Below, piece after piece: positions 1 through 11,640 of a stretch of DNA of 64,000 nt (the stretch's first letter is position 1; the number at the start of each line of letters is the position of its first letter). A program made the translations under genes and the position numbers. The notes beneath the pieces were generated by a model. It made no database searches. It saw nothing but the letters and a program-made list of their open reading frames with translations, and had not been told where the DNA came from. The stretch comes from Adiantum capillus-veneris (Eukaryota; Streptophyta; Polypodiopsida; Polypodiales; Pteridaceae), in assembly GCA_014529385.2 (NCBI GenBank), contig CM043942.1, positions 6,447,001 through 6,511,000 of the forward strand, read 5' to 3'.

Positions 1-427
1 ACAAAAAAGCTCCATCAAACAATGGCAAGTTAGCGAATGGTCTACAATGACAAGCAATGTTGACTTCAGCAAGATATCTCTCAACAACAAAACATAAGGA
101 GATCAACAATGTTGAAGCTAATGAAGTATTTCAAGTCAACCACAAAGGCAGAGACATAAAGAGAAATCTTCACGGCCAAAAAGTCACCAACAAGAAGAAT
201 GAGCAACAGATGCATATTCCCTCAACAATTGAAGTCCAACACATGCATCAAAAAGAACACAATAGATATGAAAAAATCAAGGAAGGGGGGAGCATCATCA
301 ATGCCAACACACTTTCCAAGGTGAAGACCAACCTTGAAGACAAAGGTGAAGACAAAGGTGAAGACAAACCTATGACAAGATTGCACAAGGTTGTGTCAAG
401 GGACGACACGATTTTGGAAGGGGGGAA
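1..427 (+). pseudogene. 3' coding end of an unrecognised retroelement
   Basis: An open frame of 125 codons (57-434) is lysine- and glutamate-rich, contains a short GEDK repeat and ends in the residues ILEGGNV. The DNA at that end is a polypurine run (about 414-427, GGAAGGGGGGAA) followed at once by TGTTTG, which is how an LTR-retrotransposon coding region, polypurine tract and 3' LTR usually abut. No protease, polymerase or integrase motif is present in the part that lies inside the window, so the family cannot be named. The start codon is arbitrary because the frame probably continues from upstream of the window. Confidence 0.3.
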
Positions 428-1072
428 TGTTTGATAACAGATCGAACGAGCGCCCAACTGGTCAGACACGTAGCCGGGCACCACATTTGTACTCTATTAG
501 TTTTTCGAGCTGGTGTAGTAATACTCTATGAAAATCCTGATTCCAAAGTAGCAGGTCAATTACTTGAGTTGTAATGCTATCATGACATTTGTAAAGGTCC
601 ATTTGAATCGGCCACTGGCCATTTAGAAAGCCCTAGGTATAAAGGTCAATAACTTTAATGTGAAACGAGGATTATCTTTAGAGAAGAAAGGAGCTCTGAA
701 AATGTACGCTCAAGCTATGAAGGTGCTCCACCTTGTAATCATCGCAACTAATGAATGGGTAATCAGATTTCAGTTTTAAAACTTGCATTGTGTTCCTCTC
801 TCTTTGCTCTTTCTTTCAAGTGAGCATTGTCAGCTTTGTTGAGGTGTACGACTACGCGTTAGCGAGCCTAATTCATCATATTTGAATGCTTAAATCACTA
901 TTTTTAGTCGTTTTGACCATAGAAGAGTGTTCTTAGACCATAGGGTGACATTTCTGGATAGTTATGTTGCAGCTTTCAGGACCTTTTTCATGATGGATTG
1001 TGATTTTGGTACCTTGTCGGATTGCGACCAGCGACCATACTTGGTAGGATAGTGCCCCTAGGTGTCCAAGAC
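428..1072 (+). repeat. possible old LTR, interrupted by gypsy-1
   Basis: The stretch begins TGTTTGATAACAG directly after a polypurine tract and has no coding potential, as expected of an LTR. I cannot place its 3' end, and no second copy was found in the window. The gypsy-1 element is inserted at 1072/9876, so the same host sequence should resume at 9876. An ordinary intergenic stretch is the alternative. Confidence 0.25.
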
Positions 1073-1441
1073 TGTTGATAGGGTACTTATTTAGTTGAAG
1101 TAATGCTCAGTCGGATTTTCGGATTTTGATTGAACATTGGAGCTGAATCGAATTTTTCTCTGATCGGATAATCGGACTTGTTAAGTCAGATGTTCATGTC
1201 AGTTAGAGCAGTTATAACTGGTTGGGGATATAGAAGTAGTCGCATGTAGAAAGGGAACGAGATGTATGAAGTTTAAGAAGAAGGAAGATTTTTGATGTCT
1301 GATCTTGTTTGATTTCCTGTTCTTGTTAAGTCTGAAATGTTTGCTCAACTTCTATAGTATTTCTGATCATGAATTGGGTGTTCTTCTCTCTGTGTGCTAG
1401 TATGTGTGAGAATGAAATCCTTGTGTTGTTGAACCCCAACA
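1073..1441 (+). repeat. gypsy-1 5' LTR
   Basis: 369 bp, TGTTGA...CCCCAACA, matching 9502-9870. The two copies are nearly identical over their last 220 bp and differ at about two dozen positions overall, mostly in the first 150 bp, so the insertion is not recent. Confidence 0.93.
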
Positions 1442-1699
1442 CATTTGGCGATCTTGTTGTATCTGATTCTTTTTGAGATAGCATTTGGGGTCGTTTGTGA
1501 TTTTCTTGAATGATGATGTATGTTGGAGGGACATAGACGGGCATCTCGAGTGTATTACACAAGAGAGCAGGCCCAAACAGGAAATATTGATCCTTTTCAA
1601 TATGGCCCAATCATAGAAGAACCGCGTGAAACAAATGAATCTGAATAACATCCAGAAAACCAAGTAGGAGAGAGTTCAGGAGCACCAGAGGGTAGGCAG

Positions 1700-3159
1700 G
1701 TGGGGCAATTTGTTGGAGCTTTACTCTTGACAGCAAGATCTGCAAGAAGTAGAAGAAAACTCCACTTTGACCCATTACAGGTATCTACCAGGCAAAGACC
1801 TAGGAGAGTACCTCTGTCCCCTCCCATGGCTCAACCACCTCCTAACACCAAGGTTAAGGCAACAAAGTTCAGAGGAAAATTTGGTGAGGATGCTGATTGT
1901 CATGTGCCCCAATTTGAGACCAAGTGGCAAGCAAGTTGGCATCAGGCTGTATATGGAGATGGTATAAAATTGCAGCAATTTGCAGCAACACTGGAAGGCA
2001 AGGCCGTGACTTGGTTTAGCCAATATGAAATTGTACACTTTGCAACCTATGCTATCCTCCAAGTAGCATTCTTGCAAAGATTTCGAAAGGAGAAACTCCG
2101 ATTGATATTTTAGAGAAAATCAGAGATAGCAAACAAGGGAATATTCCGGTAGAAAATTATGCTGAGAAATTCAGAATTTTGGTGGACAGAATGCAAGGCA
2201 ATGAAAAACCCACAGATGAGATGTTGGCTAGCATTGACATTGTTGGTGGTTTCGATAATTTGGTCACAGCTGCAGCTAGGGTTGAAAAACAACTTGGTAT
2301 GACCAAGACAAAAAATAGGAGCAGGGCTAGTTCTGTATCTGAGAATGAGTCTAATTCTGAGTCTGAAGTTAATTCAGAGAGTGATTCTGAGGTGTCATCA
2401 AAAGGTGAGGCTGAAAGTAGCAAAAGTAAAACATAAGAAGAAGAAGCAGGGCAGTAAGCAGAAAAAGGATAAGAAGGAGAAAGGGGAGGAATTGATCAAT
2501 CAATTGAAGAAAATTGGGTATTCCATTGTGGCTCCCAAGGAAAAGCAATATTGTGAGATTTGTGAAAGGGAAGGACATAAAACAGCTCAGTGTTGGTATA
2601 ATCCCCACAATAGAGGTAGACCTACTCCTTATCCAGGAAGAGGGAGAAAGGATGCTGAAACCAATCAAGTTGCTCCTTTCAGGGGGAGACCACCATTTCA
2701 GAGACCTCCTCGACCTCCACAACCACCTTGGAAAAATCAGGACAATAATCAAAGAAGACCACCAAGTATTATGCCATGTGTGTATTGTGGTGCACCAGAC
2801 CATTGGGTTGGTCTGAATTGTGCTTTACATGGGTTAAACATCGAGAGGAGAGGGGAATATCAATGGTACCCTATAATCAGGGTAATCAGCAAGTTAGCCC
2901 ACAACCTCAACAACAAAATCAACCACCTGCTCAAGCCAATGTCATTATCATTGATATTGCTGAACAACAACCAGCAGAGGCTTTGTTGGAAGAAAATCGG
3001 AAGCAGCAAATTCAAGAGCATTGTGATGAATGGGCTGGTGATTGTACTCAAGCTAGGGAACATCAGGAGATAGATGTTATGGCGGTTACTAGGTCAAAGG
3101 GCAAAGGTCCTATTGACTGGAAGGAGCAAAAAGGAATCCGAGATAGAGTTCAGAAATAG
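1700..3159 (+). pseudogene. gypsy-1 gag (capsid and nucleocapsid), frameshifted
   Basis: Structural Gag protein of the element, packaging its RNA in cytoplasmic particles. The capsid part is read at 1825-2100 (FRGKFGEDADCHVPQFETKW, then EGKAVTWFSQY), typical of the retrotransposon gag family. The frame then shifts and continues at 2110-2436 through a Ser/Glu-rich linker. A third frame holds zinc knuckle 1, CEICEREGHKTAQC (C-X2-C-X4-H-X4-C, about 2551-2592), a proline-rich stretch, and a second knuckle CVYCGAPDHWVGLNC (about 2779-2823) with one extra residue in its last spacing. A fourth frame to 3159 ends the reading. At least three frame changes mean no complete Gag is possible. Confidence 0.8.
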
Positions 3160-3590
3160 GTTCATAAGGACCAGTAGCATAAGAAGGTGGATGACTTTCC
3201 TTCCAATATTGAAGAGGATATACTGTAGCAGCATTGTGAGAAACCTTTAGTATCCAAGGATGATAAGGATTGGTTTGAGGTATTAATAAACTCTCCCTTA
3301 CAGCTTTGTTTGGATTAGTTATTGTGTTTGGTTCCAGATTTCAAAGACAAGTTGTTTAATAGATTGTTAGCCAAAGAATCTTCAGATCTGACAAAACATA
3401 TGCTAGAGACTGTTGTCAATAATGTTGATCCAACAGATGTGGATTTTGTGGTGCCGGTGATCAAGGTGGTATTTCAGAGTACTTTGTTTGAAGAAGTGTA
3501 ACTAGATGGATGATCTGGAATCAACAAATTGGCTGAGTCTATTTATCATAAGATGAAGTTAAACTGGAGCCAGCACCATTTCAGGTAAAG

Positions 3591-3920
3591 ATGGCAGATC
3601 AAAGGAGAGTTCAACCCTTGAGGATTCTAAGGCAGCAAGTTATTTACATTGCAGGAATTAAATTTCAGGTGAACTTTGTTGTGTTGAAGATGGACAAGGG
3701 TAATACCTCCTATGATGTGTTATTAGGAAGGCCTTGGTTCAAATTGACTACAGTTAAGCACGATTGGGGAGAGAATGAAGTTGTTATCAAAAAGAGAAAG
3801 CAGGAAATTGCAATCCCTATGTTGGGGAGAAAGAGTATTCCTTTCAAGGAACGACCATTGTATGCTCAATCAATCAACTTGGCAGAAGAAGTGGTAGATG
3901 ATGAAGAAGAAGCATTGTGA
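3591..3920 (+). pseudogene. gypsy-1 retropepsin fragment
   Basis: C-terminal half of an aspartic protease: VNFVVLKMDKGNTSYDVLLG followed by RPWF is the usual YD.LLGRPW ending of plant gypsy proteases. The N-terminal half with the catalytic D-T/S-G lies upstream (about 3160-3590) in sequence interrupted by stops, and I could not find an intact triad. After it come about 290 bp of spacer in broken frame before the reverse transcriptase. Confidence 0.7.
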
Positions 3921-4207
3921 AGAGCCAATCCAACCAGTTGGTGGATCGGACTTTAGTTCCTACTTCCAGGGAGGCCCTGCAGCAGCAAGAGGAAAAGGAA
4001 GCAAGGGATTTGGCTGAGAAGATTTATAATAAAAAATTTGGAGGATCAGCTAGAGTCAAGCAAGATGAAATTGAAGGACCTTAATTTGGGTACTAAAGAG
4101 GATCTTGAGATTGTCAAGGTCAGTATCATGTGGATGGATAGTTTTTGCATGAGTTGTTTCAGCTGTTAAAGGAGTATAAAGATGTTTTTTCCTAGGATTG
4201 TTCTGAA

Positions 4208-5560
4208 ATGAAAGGTATAGATCTTGGTTTGTATCAACATCATATTAATCTGAAGGAGGATGCAATTTCGATTTTGCAACAGAGGTACATAATGAATCCA
4301 AATTTTGCAGAGCAGGTTGAACAGGAGATTGATAACTTGTTAGCTATTGGCTTCATTAAACCCATTCATGAGGTTACATGGTTGTCACCAATCATTGTGG
4401 TTCCCAAAAAGAATGGAAAAATCCAAGTTTGTGTTGATTATAGAAATTTGAATGTAGCCATTATTACTGATCCTTTCCCAATGCCATTTTGTGATGCTAT
4501 ATTGGATGTTGTAGCAGGGAAGGAGATGTATAGATTTGTGGATGGATTTTCAGGGTATAATCAGATTAAGGTGGCTAAAGAGGATCAACACAAAACAGCC
4601 TTTATAACCAAGTGGGTGCTTTTGCATCTACAATGATGAATTTTGGCCTTAAAAATGGACCACCATCATTCAACTTTACAACATATAAAACATTTGAACC
4701 ATATTTGCAGGATTTCATGAGAGTCTTCGTGGATGAGTTTTCTGTCTTTGGAAAGAAAGACCTTCATTTACAGCATCTAAAGTTGTGTTTTGAAAGGTGT
4801 CAACAATTCAGAATGTGTCTTAACCCTTTCAAGAGTGTTATTGCTGATCGGAGTGGAGTACTTTCAGGTCATGTGGTTTCTTATGAAGGGATGTCTATTG
4901 ATGAGAAGAAGATTGAAGTGATCAAAGCAGCAAAAGCTCTAGAGAATGTTAAGGAAGTTAGTAGGTTTGTTGGTGAGGTGAAATGGCATGCTAGATATGT
5001 CAGATATTTAGCCAATGTTTGTATGCCTCTCACTAATTTAACAAAGAATAATGTACCTTTCGTGTGGGCTGAACCTCAAGAGAATTCATTCCAGATGTTA
5101 AAGAAGATGCTTTCTATAGCACCAATATTACAACCTCCAGATTGGTCATTACCTTTTCATGTTTTTGTTGATGCATTGGATATGGCCATTGGTGTTGTCC
5201 TTATGCAAGAAAAAGTTAGGGGATGGTTCCGACATGTTTATTATGCTAGTAGGTTGCTAACATCAACTGAGAGGAACTATGCGATAACAGAAAGGGAAGC
5301 TCTTGGTATGGTCTATGCTTTGAATAAATTTAGGCATTACTTGTTGAGCAACAGATTTTTTTTCATGTGGACCATCAGGCATTGCTTTACTTGATTAAGA
5401 AGCCATTTCTAATAGGAAGATTAGCAAGATGGATGTTGTTGTTACAGGAGTTTGATTTTGTAATTGTGCACACTCCTGGCAAAAAGCATGTCATAGCTGA
5501 TTATTTAAGTAGAATTGATACAAGAGAGGAACCGACAGGGGTTTTCGATGATTTATCAGA
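4208..5560 (+). pseudogene. gypsy-1 reverse transcriptase and RNase H
   Basis: The RT palm starts near 4290 (IGFIKPIHE, then VVPKKNGKIQVCVDYRNLN) and continues FVDGFSGYNQIKVA. A frameshift occurs at about 4620. The catalytic box, normally F/Y-x-D-D, reads FVDEF near 4725, so the second catalytic aspartate is a glutamate. The RNase H and tether region follows (FHVFVDALDMAIGVVL, then ITEREALGMVYALNKFRHYL); a second frameshift at about 5370 leads into VDHQALLYLIKKP and HTPGKKHVIADYLSRI. The order and wording are those of plant Ty3/gypsy polymerases. With the mutated catalytic residue and two frameshifts it cannot be active. Confidence 0.9.
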
Positions 5561-5699
5561 TGCTGATCTGTTTGAAGTGCAGAATCCAGTTTTTGAATCA
5601 TGGTATGATCAAATGCTCATATTTTTGATAGATGATACAATGCCAATCGGATTTTCAAGAGATCAGAGAAGGAAGTTTGCTTTAAAGAGTCAACCATTT

Positions 5700-7147
5700 T
5701 TGGTAATAGTAGGAGCATTGTATAGAAAAGGGATTGATCAGGTAATCCGAAGGTCCATTCCAGACTTTGAAAAAAGAGCTGTTTTACAGGAAGCGCATTC
5801 AGGAACACCTGGAGGACATTTTTCTGGTGACATTACAGGCAAAAAAGTTTTCAAGCTGAATTATGGTGGCCCACTATGCTAAAAGATGCTCATGAGTATG
5901 CTAAAAACTGTGTGATTTGTCAGAAGTTAGGTCAACTAGATGCCAGAGATAGAATGACAGATCATCCTATTTTACCTCTGGAACCTTTTCAAAAGTGGGG
6001 TATGGACTTTGTGGGGCCTGTGAAGCCTACCACCAGTAGGGGATGTAGGTACATCCTGGTAGCTACTGATTATTGCACCAAGTGGGTTGAAGCAGTGGCT
6101 TTGAAAAACAATAAAGCTGACAGTGTTGCTAGGTTTCTCTATCACAACATTATGACTCGATTTGGATGTCTTGTGGAGCTGGTCAGTGATAGAGGCAGCC
6201 ATTTTCTAAATGAGGTGATTGCTGAGTTAACCAAAACTCACATGATAATGCACAAGAAGTCCACAGCTTATCATCCTCAAGATAATGGACACGCTGAAAG
6301 TACAAACAAGACCCTAGTGAGGATATTGAAGAAAATTGTTCAAGACAATAAGAAGGATTGGGATTAGGAGCTTGATTGAGCACTATGATCTTTTAGGACA
6401 GCTTTCAAGGTCACAACAGGAATGACTCATTTTAAATTGGTTTATGGGTTGGAAGTTGTGGTTCCTATGGAATTTGTAGTTCTGAGTCTTCGAATCAGTG
6501 CTGATAAAATGAGTCCTAAGTTGTCAGTCAAGTATAGGAGCAAGTATTTGATGAAGCTGGAAGAAGACAAATTGATTAGTTCATATATCTTTGAGGTGAT
6601 TCAAAGAAGGAGAAAGGCTTGGGTAAGCATGAATGTTAAGTTTAAAGCTTTTCAGGTGGGAAATTGGGTTATGTTGTATAACTCCAGATTGGGACCACAT
6701 CCAGGCAAGCTCACTTTGAAATATATTGGTCCTTATAAAATTGTTCAGGACATGGGCCAGGTAACATTTATATTTGGTGATGTTTTTGGCACAAGAGCTG
6801 AAAAACCTGTTAATGTGTCCAGACTGAAAAAATTTCAGGGGAAACCACCTCATTTGGATTGGCCTTTAGCAGGATTGATTCTACCTGAACAGTTTTCAGA
6901 CTACAGTGTAGATAAATGGTATGGGACTTCTCAATTTTTTCCAAAGAATGTGCTTCTGAAGAATGTTGATTCTCACTATGTCATCCAAAGTGGTGCACCA
7001 ACACGTTACAAGGGTCAAACTGTAAGGTTCCACAATTGGTTGAGTGCAGCATCTGCAGTTGGACTTTTTCACATCGGATGTGTCTGTCACATCGGATTTT
7101 CTTGGATCGGAATTTTTAAGGAAGGTAATTTGAAAAAAGGATTTTGA
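5700..7147 (+). pseudogene. gypsy-1 integrase
   Basis: The zinc-binding region (AHSGTPGGHFSG, then YAKNCVICQKLG) spans the frame break at 5876-5882. The catalytic core follows: WGMDFVGPVKPTTSRG, VATDYCTKWVEAVAL with the first Asp, VSDRGSHFLNEV with the second, and YHPQDNGHAESTNKTL with the Glu, so all three acidic residues are still visible. A stop at 6365-6367 splits the core from a C-terminal part (6422-7147) that carries the usual GNWVMLYNSRLGPHPGKL and KYIGPYKI region. The frame runs on to 7147. It belongs to the polyprotein begun at about 3160. Confidence 0.88.
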
Positions 7148-7148
7148 A

Positions 7149-8488
7149 TTGAGGGATGATTTCCCCTTAAGCGAATCCCTTGTGCAATGGGTATTCTTAG
7201 TGGAGGGTGCGCTAATCGAAGGCACCATCAATCACTTCTATTGCTCTCATACTTACCTTATGTGGACGCGTGATTTTTTCAAGTACACACCACCTCTGCG
7301 TTCACCTACATCAATGGTACACGGGAAGCAAAGTAGCGCCATGCAACCCGAGTTGAAGCAAGACGAACCACCATGGTGTTTGCAATGCAAGGGGCAAGCT
7401 GTGATTGTGGATGTAAGCAACCCGGAAGAAGAAGAAGTTTCTGGAGATGAGGATACACCTGTGGGTACTCCTTGAAGTGAGAAAATCTCTGATGGATCCT
7501 TTCACGGATTTTAAAGTGCAGTTGGATTTGACAGTTGAAGCAAATCTTGCATGGTTGCAGACCATCTGATTGCAGGACTTTGCTATGCTACCATGGGATG
7601 ATTGGAGGAATAACTATTATGCCAAGGCTCAGCTTGACGTCATCTGGAAAACAAAGGGTATGATTTCTAGTACAGTCTCTCTTACCCTGATTTGGTAGCT
7701 GAGGTGTTTAAGTGGACATCAAAAGGGAGTACCACCATCCCTAAGTGTTCTGAAATTTTGCTGAAAAAAGAGTTTGGTCCCACTGAAGGAGAAAATACTA
7801 CATGCTTAGGAATGTTCATTATATCAGAAGGGAGCAGCTAAAGTGGTACCTTGAAAGGTTGTGCTTTTTGATTAAGTTTGACTACATGTCAAAGCAGAAT
7901 TATGGACCACTATGCTTTGAAGAACAAGGGGGCAAAGTTAATTGGGCTAATTGGCTGTTTGATAAGATTTTTGTTGACGTGTATATATCATACAAAAAGA
8001 GAGCTCAGAACTGTACTAGACTTTTTGCATTTTTGGCAACAATATTTAGTTTTCCTTACAAAGCCCCTAGTGCAATCAAGGATGCAGGTGATGAGAATTT
8101 TACTAGTGACTTGGGCAGACTGTCGGATATGCAGGAATATCTGACTGCAGGTCTGAAGTTGGACTTGCCAACAGATATTTTGGAGAACAAGCAGCAGATG
8201 GCTTCTTTTAAGTTCCTGGTCAAAGCTGGATATTCAGAGGAGGAGGCTCTAAAGGCTGTGCATAATTCAGATACGGTTACTTCTATGCCAGATTTGGATA
8301 TGCCTATCATGAGTACTAAGGATAAAGTGCAGACAACCACTAAGTTGGGAAAGTTGTTCACTTTCTCAAAGAAAATAAAAGTGGACAATGACATGTTCAA
8401 GGTAGTTAGGCAGTTAGATTTTGATCATGGCTCTGATGTTAAGGTTAAGGAAGTGGTGGACATTGATGATGTTGACATGGCTGTGTAG
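7149..8488 (+). pseudogene. gypsy-1 additional 3' ORF, first half (unknown function)
   Basis: Downstream of the integrase the element carries about 2.2 kb of further coding sequence. The first part is read as 7149-7475 (acidic end with EEEEVSGDEDTP), a region broken by stops, and 7802-8488 (228 aa). Residues such as WLFDKIFVDVYISYKK and KFLVKAGYSEEEALKAVHN look like a folded protein, not translated noise. I do not recognise the family, and there is no signal peptide or membrane segment to support an envelope protein. It ends at a TAG (8486-8488) directly followed, in the same frame, by the next ORF, so the two were probably one protein. Confidence 0.5.
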
Positions 8489-9370
8489 ATGTTGGCACAA
8501 GTTAAGAAGTTTGTTAAAAAACAGCAATTACAGGTGGATAATCAAGTGCAGGCAATGACCAAAACAGGGGCAGATCAGGTATTATTACAGGAGCAAGTTG
8601 ATATGGTCAAAAATTTGACTATGCAGATGGACAATTTGAAGATTCAACATATAGAGGAAATGCAGACTATTGTGGGGAAACATCAAGATGAATTGGCCAA
8701 GGTCAAACTGTCCTTAGGGCTGTTCAAAGAGTGGACCATGAATCTGGAAGGTAAAGTCAGCAACAATGAGTTAGAGCAGTTGGCTAACACAAATGTGGAA
8801 TTGCAGGTTCAGAACTTGGTGCTTGAGCAAAGACTTCATCCTTTGCTGGATTTAGAGAAACAAGTGTTATCTCATGAGGATTTAGATGTCACTGGAGTGC
8901 TGATGTCAGAGGGAGATGTGCAGGTCCTTAGGCAGCAGCTCAAGCACACCATGGAGGAAGTCTGGCAATCCATGAGAGCTAGATTGAATAATGTTTTAAA
9001 GCATCCATATGAAGTGGTGAAGACAGGCTATGTTAGTGCACGTGAAGCAAATTTTTTGGTGGAGGTAGCTCAACTGAAAAAGGAGAGAGAGTTTTGGATT
9101 AAGAAGGTGCAAGAGCTTAAAGTAAAGCACAAGGAGAAGGTAGTCATTGAAGAGCAGTCACAGGGTGCAGAGCAGGCTGAGTGTTCAGAGAGACCAGTTC
9201 ATAACATGGAATTAGAACTAGAGCAAAAGCCAGATGCTGAGCCAGAATTGCAGATTGATGAAGATGTTTTAGCAGGATTTATAGTTCCAGCTGGGGAGAC
9301 TTCTGACCCAGTAGAAGTTTCAATTTCTGAAGCTGAAGTTGTTAGTGTTTCTGAGACTATGGAGAAGTGA
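8489..9370 (+). CDS. gypsy-1 additional 3' ORF, coiled-coil half
   Basis: 293 codons without interruption. Residues 1-130 and 150-220 are rich in Leu, Glu, Lys and Gln with heptad-like spacing (QMDNLKIQHIEEMQTIV and VAQLKKEREFWIKKVQELKV), so a long coiled coil is likely. The tail (about 225-293) is strongly acidic. No transmembrane segment is seen. It follows a TAG stop in the same frame, so the original protein probably ran from about 7150 to 9370 (over 700 aa). Extra 3' ORFs are known in some plant gypsy lineages, often called envelope-like; this one lacks the features of an envelope. Function unknown. Confidence 0.6.
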   Translation: MLAQVKKFVKKQQLQVDNQVQAMTKTGADQVLLQEQVDMVKNLTMQMDNLKIQHIEEMQTIVGKHQDELAKVKLSLGLFKEWTMNLEGKVSNNELEQLANTNVELQVQNLVLEQRLHPLLDLEKQVLSHEDLDVTGVLMSEGDVQVLRQQLKHTMEEVWQSMRARLNNVLKHPYEVVKTGYVSAREANFLVEVAQLKKEREFWIKKVQELKVKHKEKVVIEEQSQGAEQAECSERPVHNMELELEQKPDAEPELQIDEDVLAGFIVPAGETSDPVEVSISEAEVVSVSETMEK

Positions 9371-9501
9371 TGCAACATTTAGTTATTTTAGGCTGAACAT
9401 TATTTGTAGTTTTTAGACTTTATTTTGTCATGATGTTTTGATCAAGGGATATGTGGATCCTAGTCGGATTTCTATGAAATCCACCACTGGGGCGTGCCAT
9501 G

Positions 9502-9870
9502 TGTTGACAGGGTACTTATATAGTTGAAGTAATGCTCAGTCGGATTGTCGGATTCTGACTAAAAATCGAATGCGAATCGGATTTTTCTCTGATTGGTTAT
9601 TTGGACTTGTTAAGTCGGATGTTCATGTCAATTAGAGCAGTTATAACTGGTTGGGGATATAGAAGTAGTCGCATGTAGAAAGGGAACGAGATGTATGAAG
9701 TTTAAGAAGAAGGAAGATTTCTGATGTCTGATCTTGTTTGATTTCCTGTTCTTGTTAAGTCTAAAATGTTTGCTCAATTTCTACAATATTTTTGATCATG
9801 AATTGGGTGTTCTTCTCTCTGTGTGCTAGTATGTGTGAGAATGAAATCCTTGTGTTGTTCAACCCCAACA
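9502..9870 (+). repeat. gypsy-1 3' LTR
   Basis: 369 bp, same ends as 1073-1441. Followed by the target duplication AAGAC at 9871-9875. Confidence 0.93.
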
Positions 9871-9875
9871 AAGAC

Positions 9876-10155
9876 CTCCTCCTAGAGTTTTGTTGCATTT
9901 TGAGTCCGTTTGAGTGCCAAAATGGTGTGATGACGTAGAGCTGTGAGAAAGGACATAAGCAGATTTTCTTAATCATTGAGTGTTGGTTTTCTTGTAGAGT
10001 GTTGTGTTTGCTTGTTAAGGTTCAGTGCTTGAGATTGATGATCTCAAAGAGTCTCCGTGCCCCATCCGGGTCACTTCCCTGAGTATTGACATTATGTTAG
10101 TACCAAAAAGCTATGTTCCAGACGTCCCTCACGGCGACCCGCTAACATTGTGGTG
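9876..10155. other. host sequence resuming after gypsy-1; no gene seen
   Basis: This stretch continues the sequence interrupted at 1072. I see no coding signal or repeat in it. Confidence 0.4.
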
Positions 10156-10930
10156 ATCACGGTGGGAAACATCAAGTGTTTGGTTCTCAAGAAGTACCTT
10201 TTTGATGAATTAGTGACAGTGGTTCTTCTTTATGGAGTAGAAGTGTGGGGCGGGAGCATCTCAAATTCTACTTAGAAAGAGTTTGAGAATTTCCAAAAGC
10301 GTTTTCTTACAAACTTTCTCCAAATTAAGACACAAACACAATATATGCTCCTACTTCTTGAGTCAGGATCTCTTCCAGTTGAGGTTATGGGCATGGAAAG
10401 GGTTGTGGATTACATGATAAAGATGCCTCAAAACCCCTCACATTGACTTCCTACAATTGCATGGGAAACAAGCAAAAAAGTTCATAAGACGCATAAAAGA
10501 AAGATCTTTAGCACGGGATGGATGCAAGACATTAAAAAGTGTTTTGGGAGATGGGATGCATTACACTTTCTACATGATGCTTCAATTGACTCCCAAGTGA
10601 ATGAAGCTTTTCTACAACTCAAATGTATTATGTCTTGGGAGAAATCCGGTGGGTCACGCTTCATACGTTACACCAACCATATTGCCCCCAGCTACAAAAC
10701 CATGTTCTTCGCTAAAAGAGGAAACCGTACTCATAGTAACATGCTTGAGCCTAAACCATTGTCAGCAATACGCACTATCAAAACCATTTGGCTTAGCTCC
10801 CATTTCCTTCGATGTGAGACAGGGAATTGGGGTAATGGAGAAGAGTCAAATCGAATGTGCACATTATGCTCACTACAAGTTTAAGAGTCTAAGTACCACA
10901 CACTACTAGAGTGCTCAGCTTTTGGTCAAA
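10156..10930 (+). pseudogene. LINE (non-LTR retrotransposon) ORF2 3' remnant
   Basis: Translation near 10180-10440 reads LVTVVLLYGVEVWGGSI and then EFENFQKRFLTNFLQIKT, the wording found after the RT domain of plant LINE ORF2 proteins (LLYG.E.WG, Q..FL...L). Further on (about 10800-10915) come LRCETGNWG, CTLC and HTLLECSAF, matching the C-terminal Cys-rich end of the same proteins (LR..TG.W, C.LC, H.L..C). Stops and frame changes are frequent, and the RT core is absent, as expected of a 5'-truncated, old LINE insertion. No poly(A) tail is evident. Confidence 0.65.
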
Positions 10931-11090
10931 TCCAAACTTGTGGCTCTCCCAGCCACAGTGTGGGCTCTCCATTACAAGTCTCATCACCACAATTTTGGAG
11001 CATCAAGAGTCACTTATCAACAATACACATACTACATTACAAGTAACTTTGGTCCCATAGGTCATATATGACCTCCGAGGATGATAATAA

Positions 11091-11244
<154 letters not shown>

Positions 11245-11279
11245 TCTACACATGAAGAGAAATACCTTATCTACAGAGA

Positions 11280-11640
11280 TAACCTCCAAGTGTGAGAAAA
11301 CTCTAGACCTGGCAAGTTAACCATGGTAAGTAATCATCACTTATCCTACCTAAAACTCTTCCAAGTGTTCAAATACCTCTACACAAGGCAAGAAATTTAA
11401 ACTACTTAGATTGCCTCCAGTGTGAGTATTGCATACACATGGCAGACAACCTTTAGATAAATCTAGCCTGGGTTACTTCCAAATATGAGCAGCTCACCAC
11501 AAGGAAAGTAGCTAATAACTTTAGCTACTATAAATCACTTCCAAGTGTGAGTTTCCTCTACACAATGCAAGCAATCACTAACTACTTTCCCTAAATTACT
11601 TCTAAATGTGAGATAAACTCTACAAATAGCAACATCCCAG
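11280..11640. repeat. diverged tandem repeat, unit about 61 bp
   Basis: The phrase ACTTCCAAGTGTGAG and variants recur at about 11282, 11358, 11413, 11475, 11537 and 11598, each followed by a TCTACACAAGGCAAG-like phrase. Spacing settles at 61-62 bp. No coding content. Confidence 0.65.

Larger units (their letters stand above)
1073..9870 (+). mobile_element. gypsy-1: full-length decayed Ty3/gypsy retrotransposon
   Basis: Two 369-bp direct repeats (1073-1441 and 9502-9870) start TGTTGA and end CCCCAACA. They are flanked by the 5-bp target duplication AAGAC (1068-1072 and 9871-9875). Between them, in order, lie gag with zinc knuckles, protease, reverse transcriptase, RNase H, integrase and then an additional long ORF of about 2.2 kb. 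Protease-RT-RNase H-integrase order defines Ty3/gypsy. The polymerase is split over several frames and carries stops, so the copy is dead. The primer site after the 5' LTR reads CATTTGGCGATC, not an initiator-Met type. The ATTTGGCG start recalls Athila/Tat-group sites, but I cannot assign the tRNA. The bases before the 3' LTR are not clearly purine-rich. Confidence 0.93.

Noticed and set aside
8056-8400. Minus-strand ORF opposite the gypsy-1 extra ORF
   Set aside because: Shadow of a coding frame with coherent composition on the plus strand; no family features.
7802-9370. Envelope gene of a plant retrovirus-like element
   Set aside because: No signal peptide, transmembrane segment or furin-like site; coiled coil and acidic tail only.
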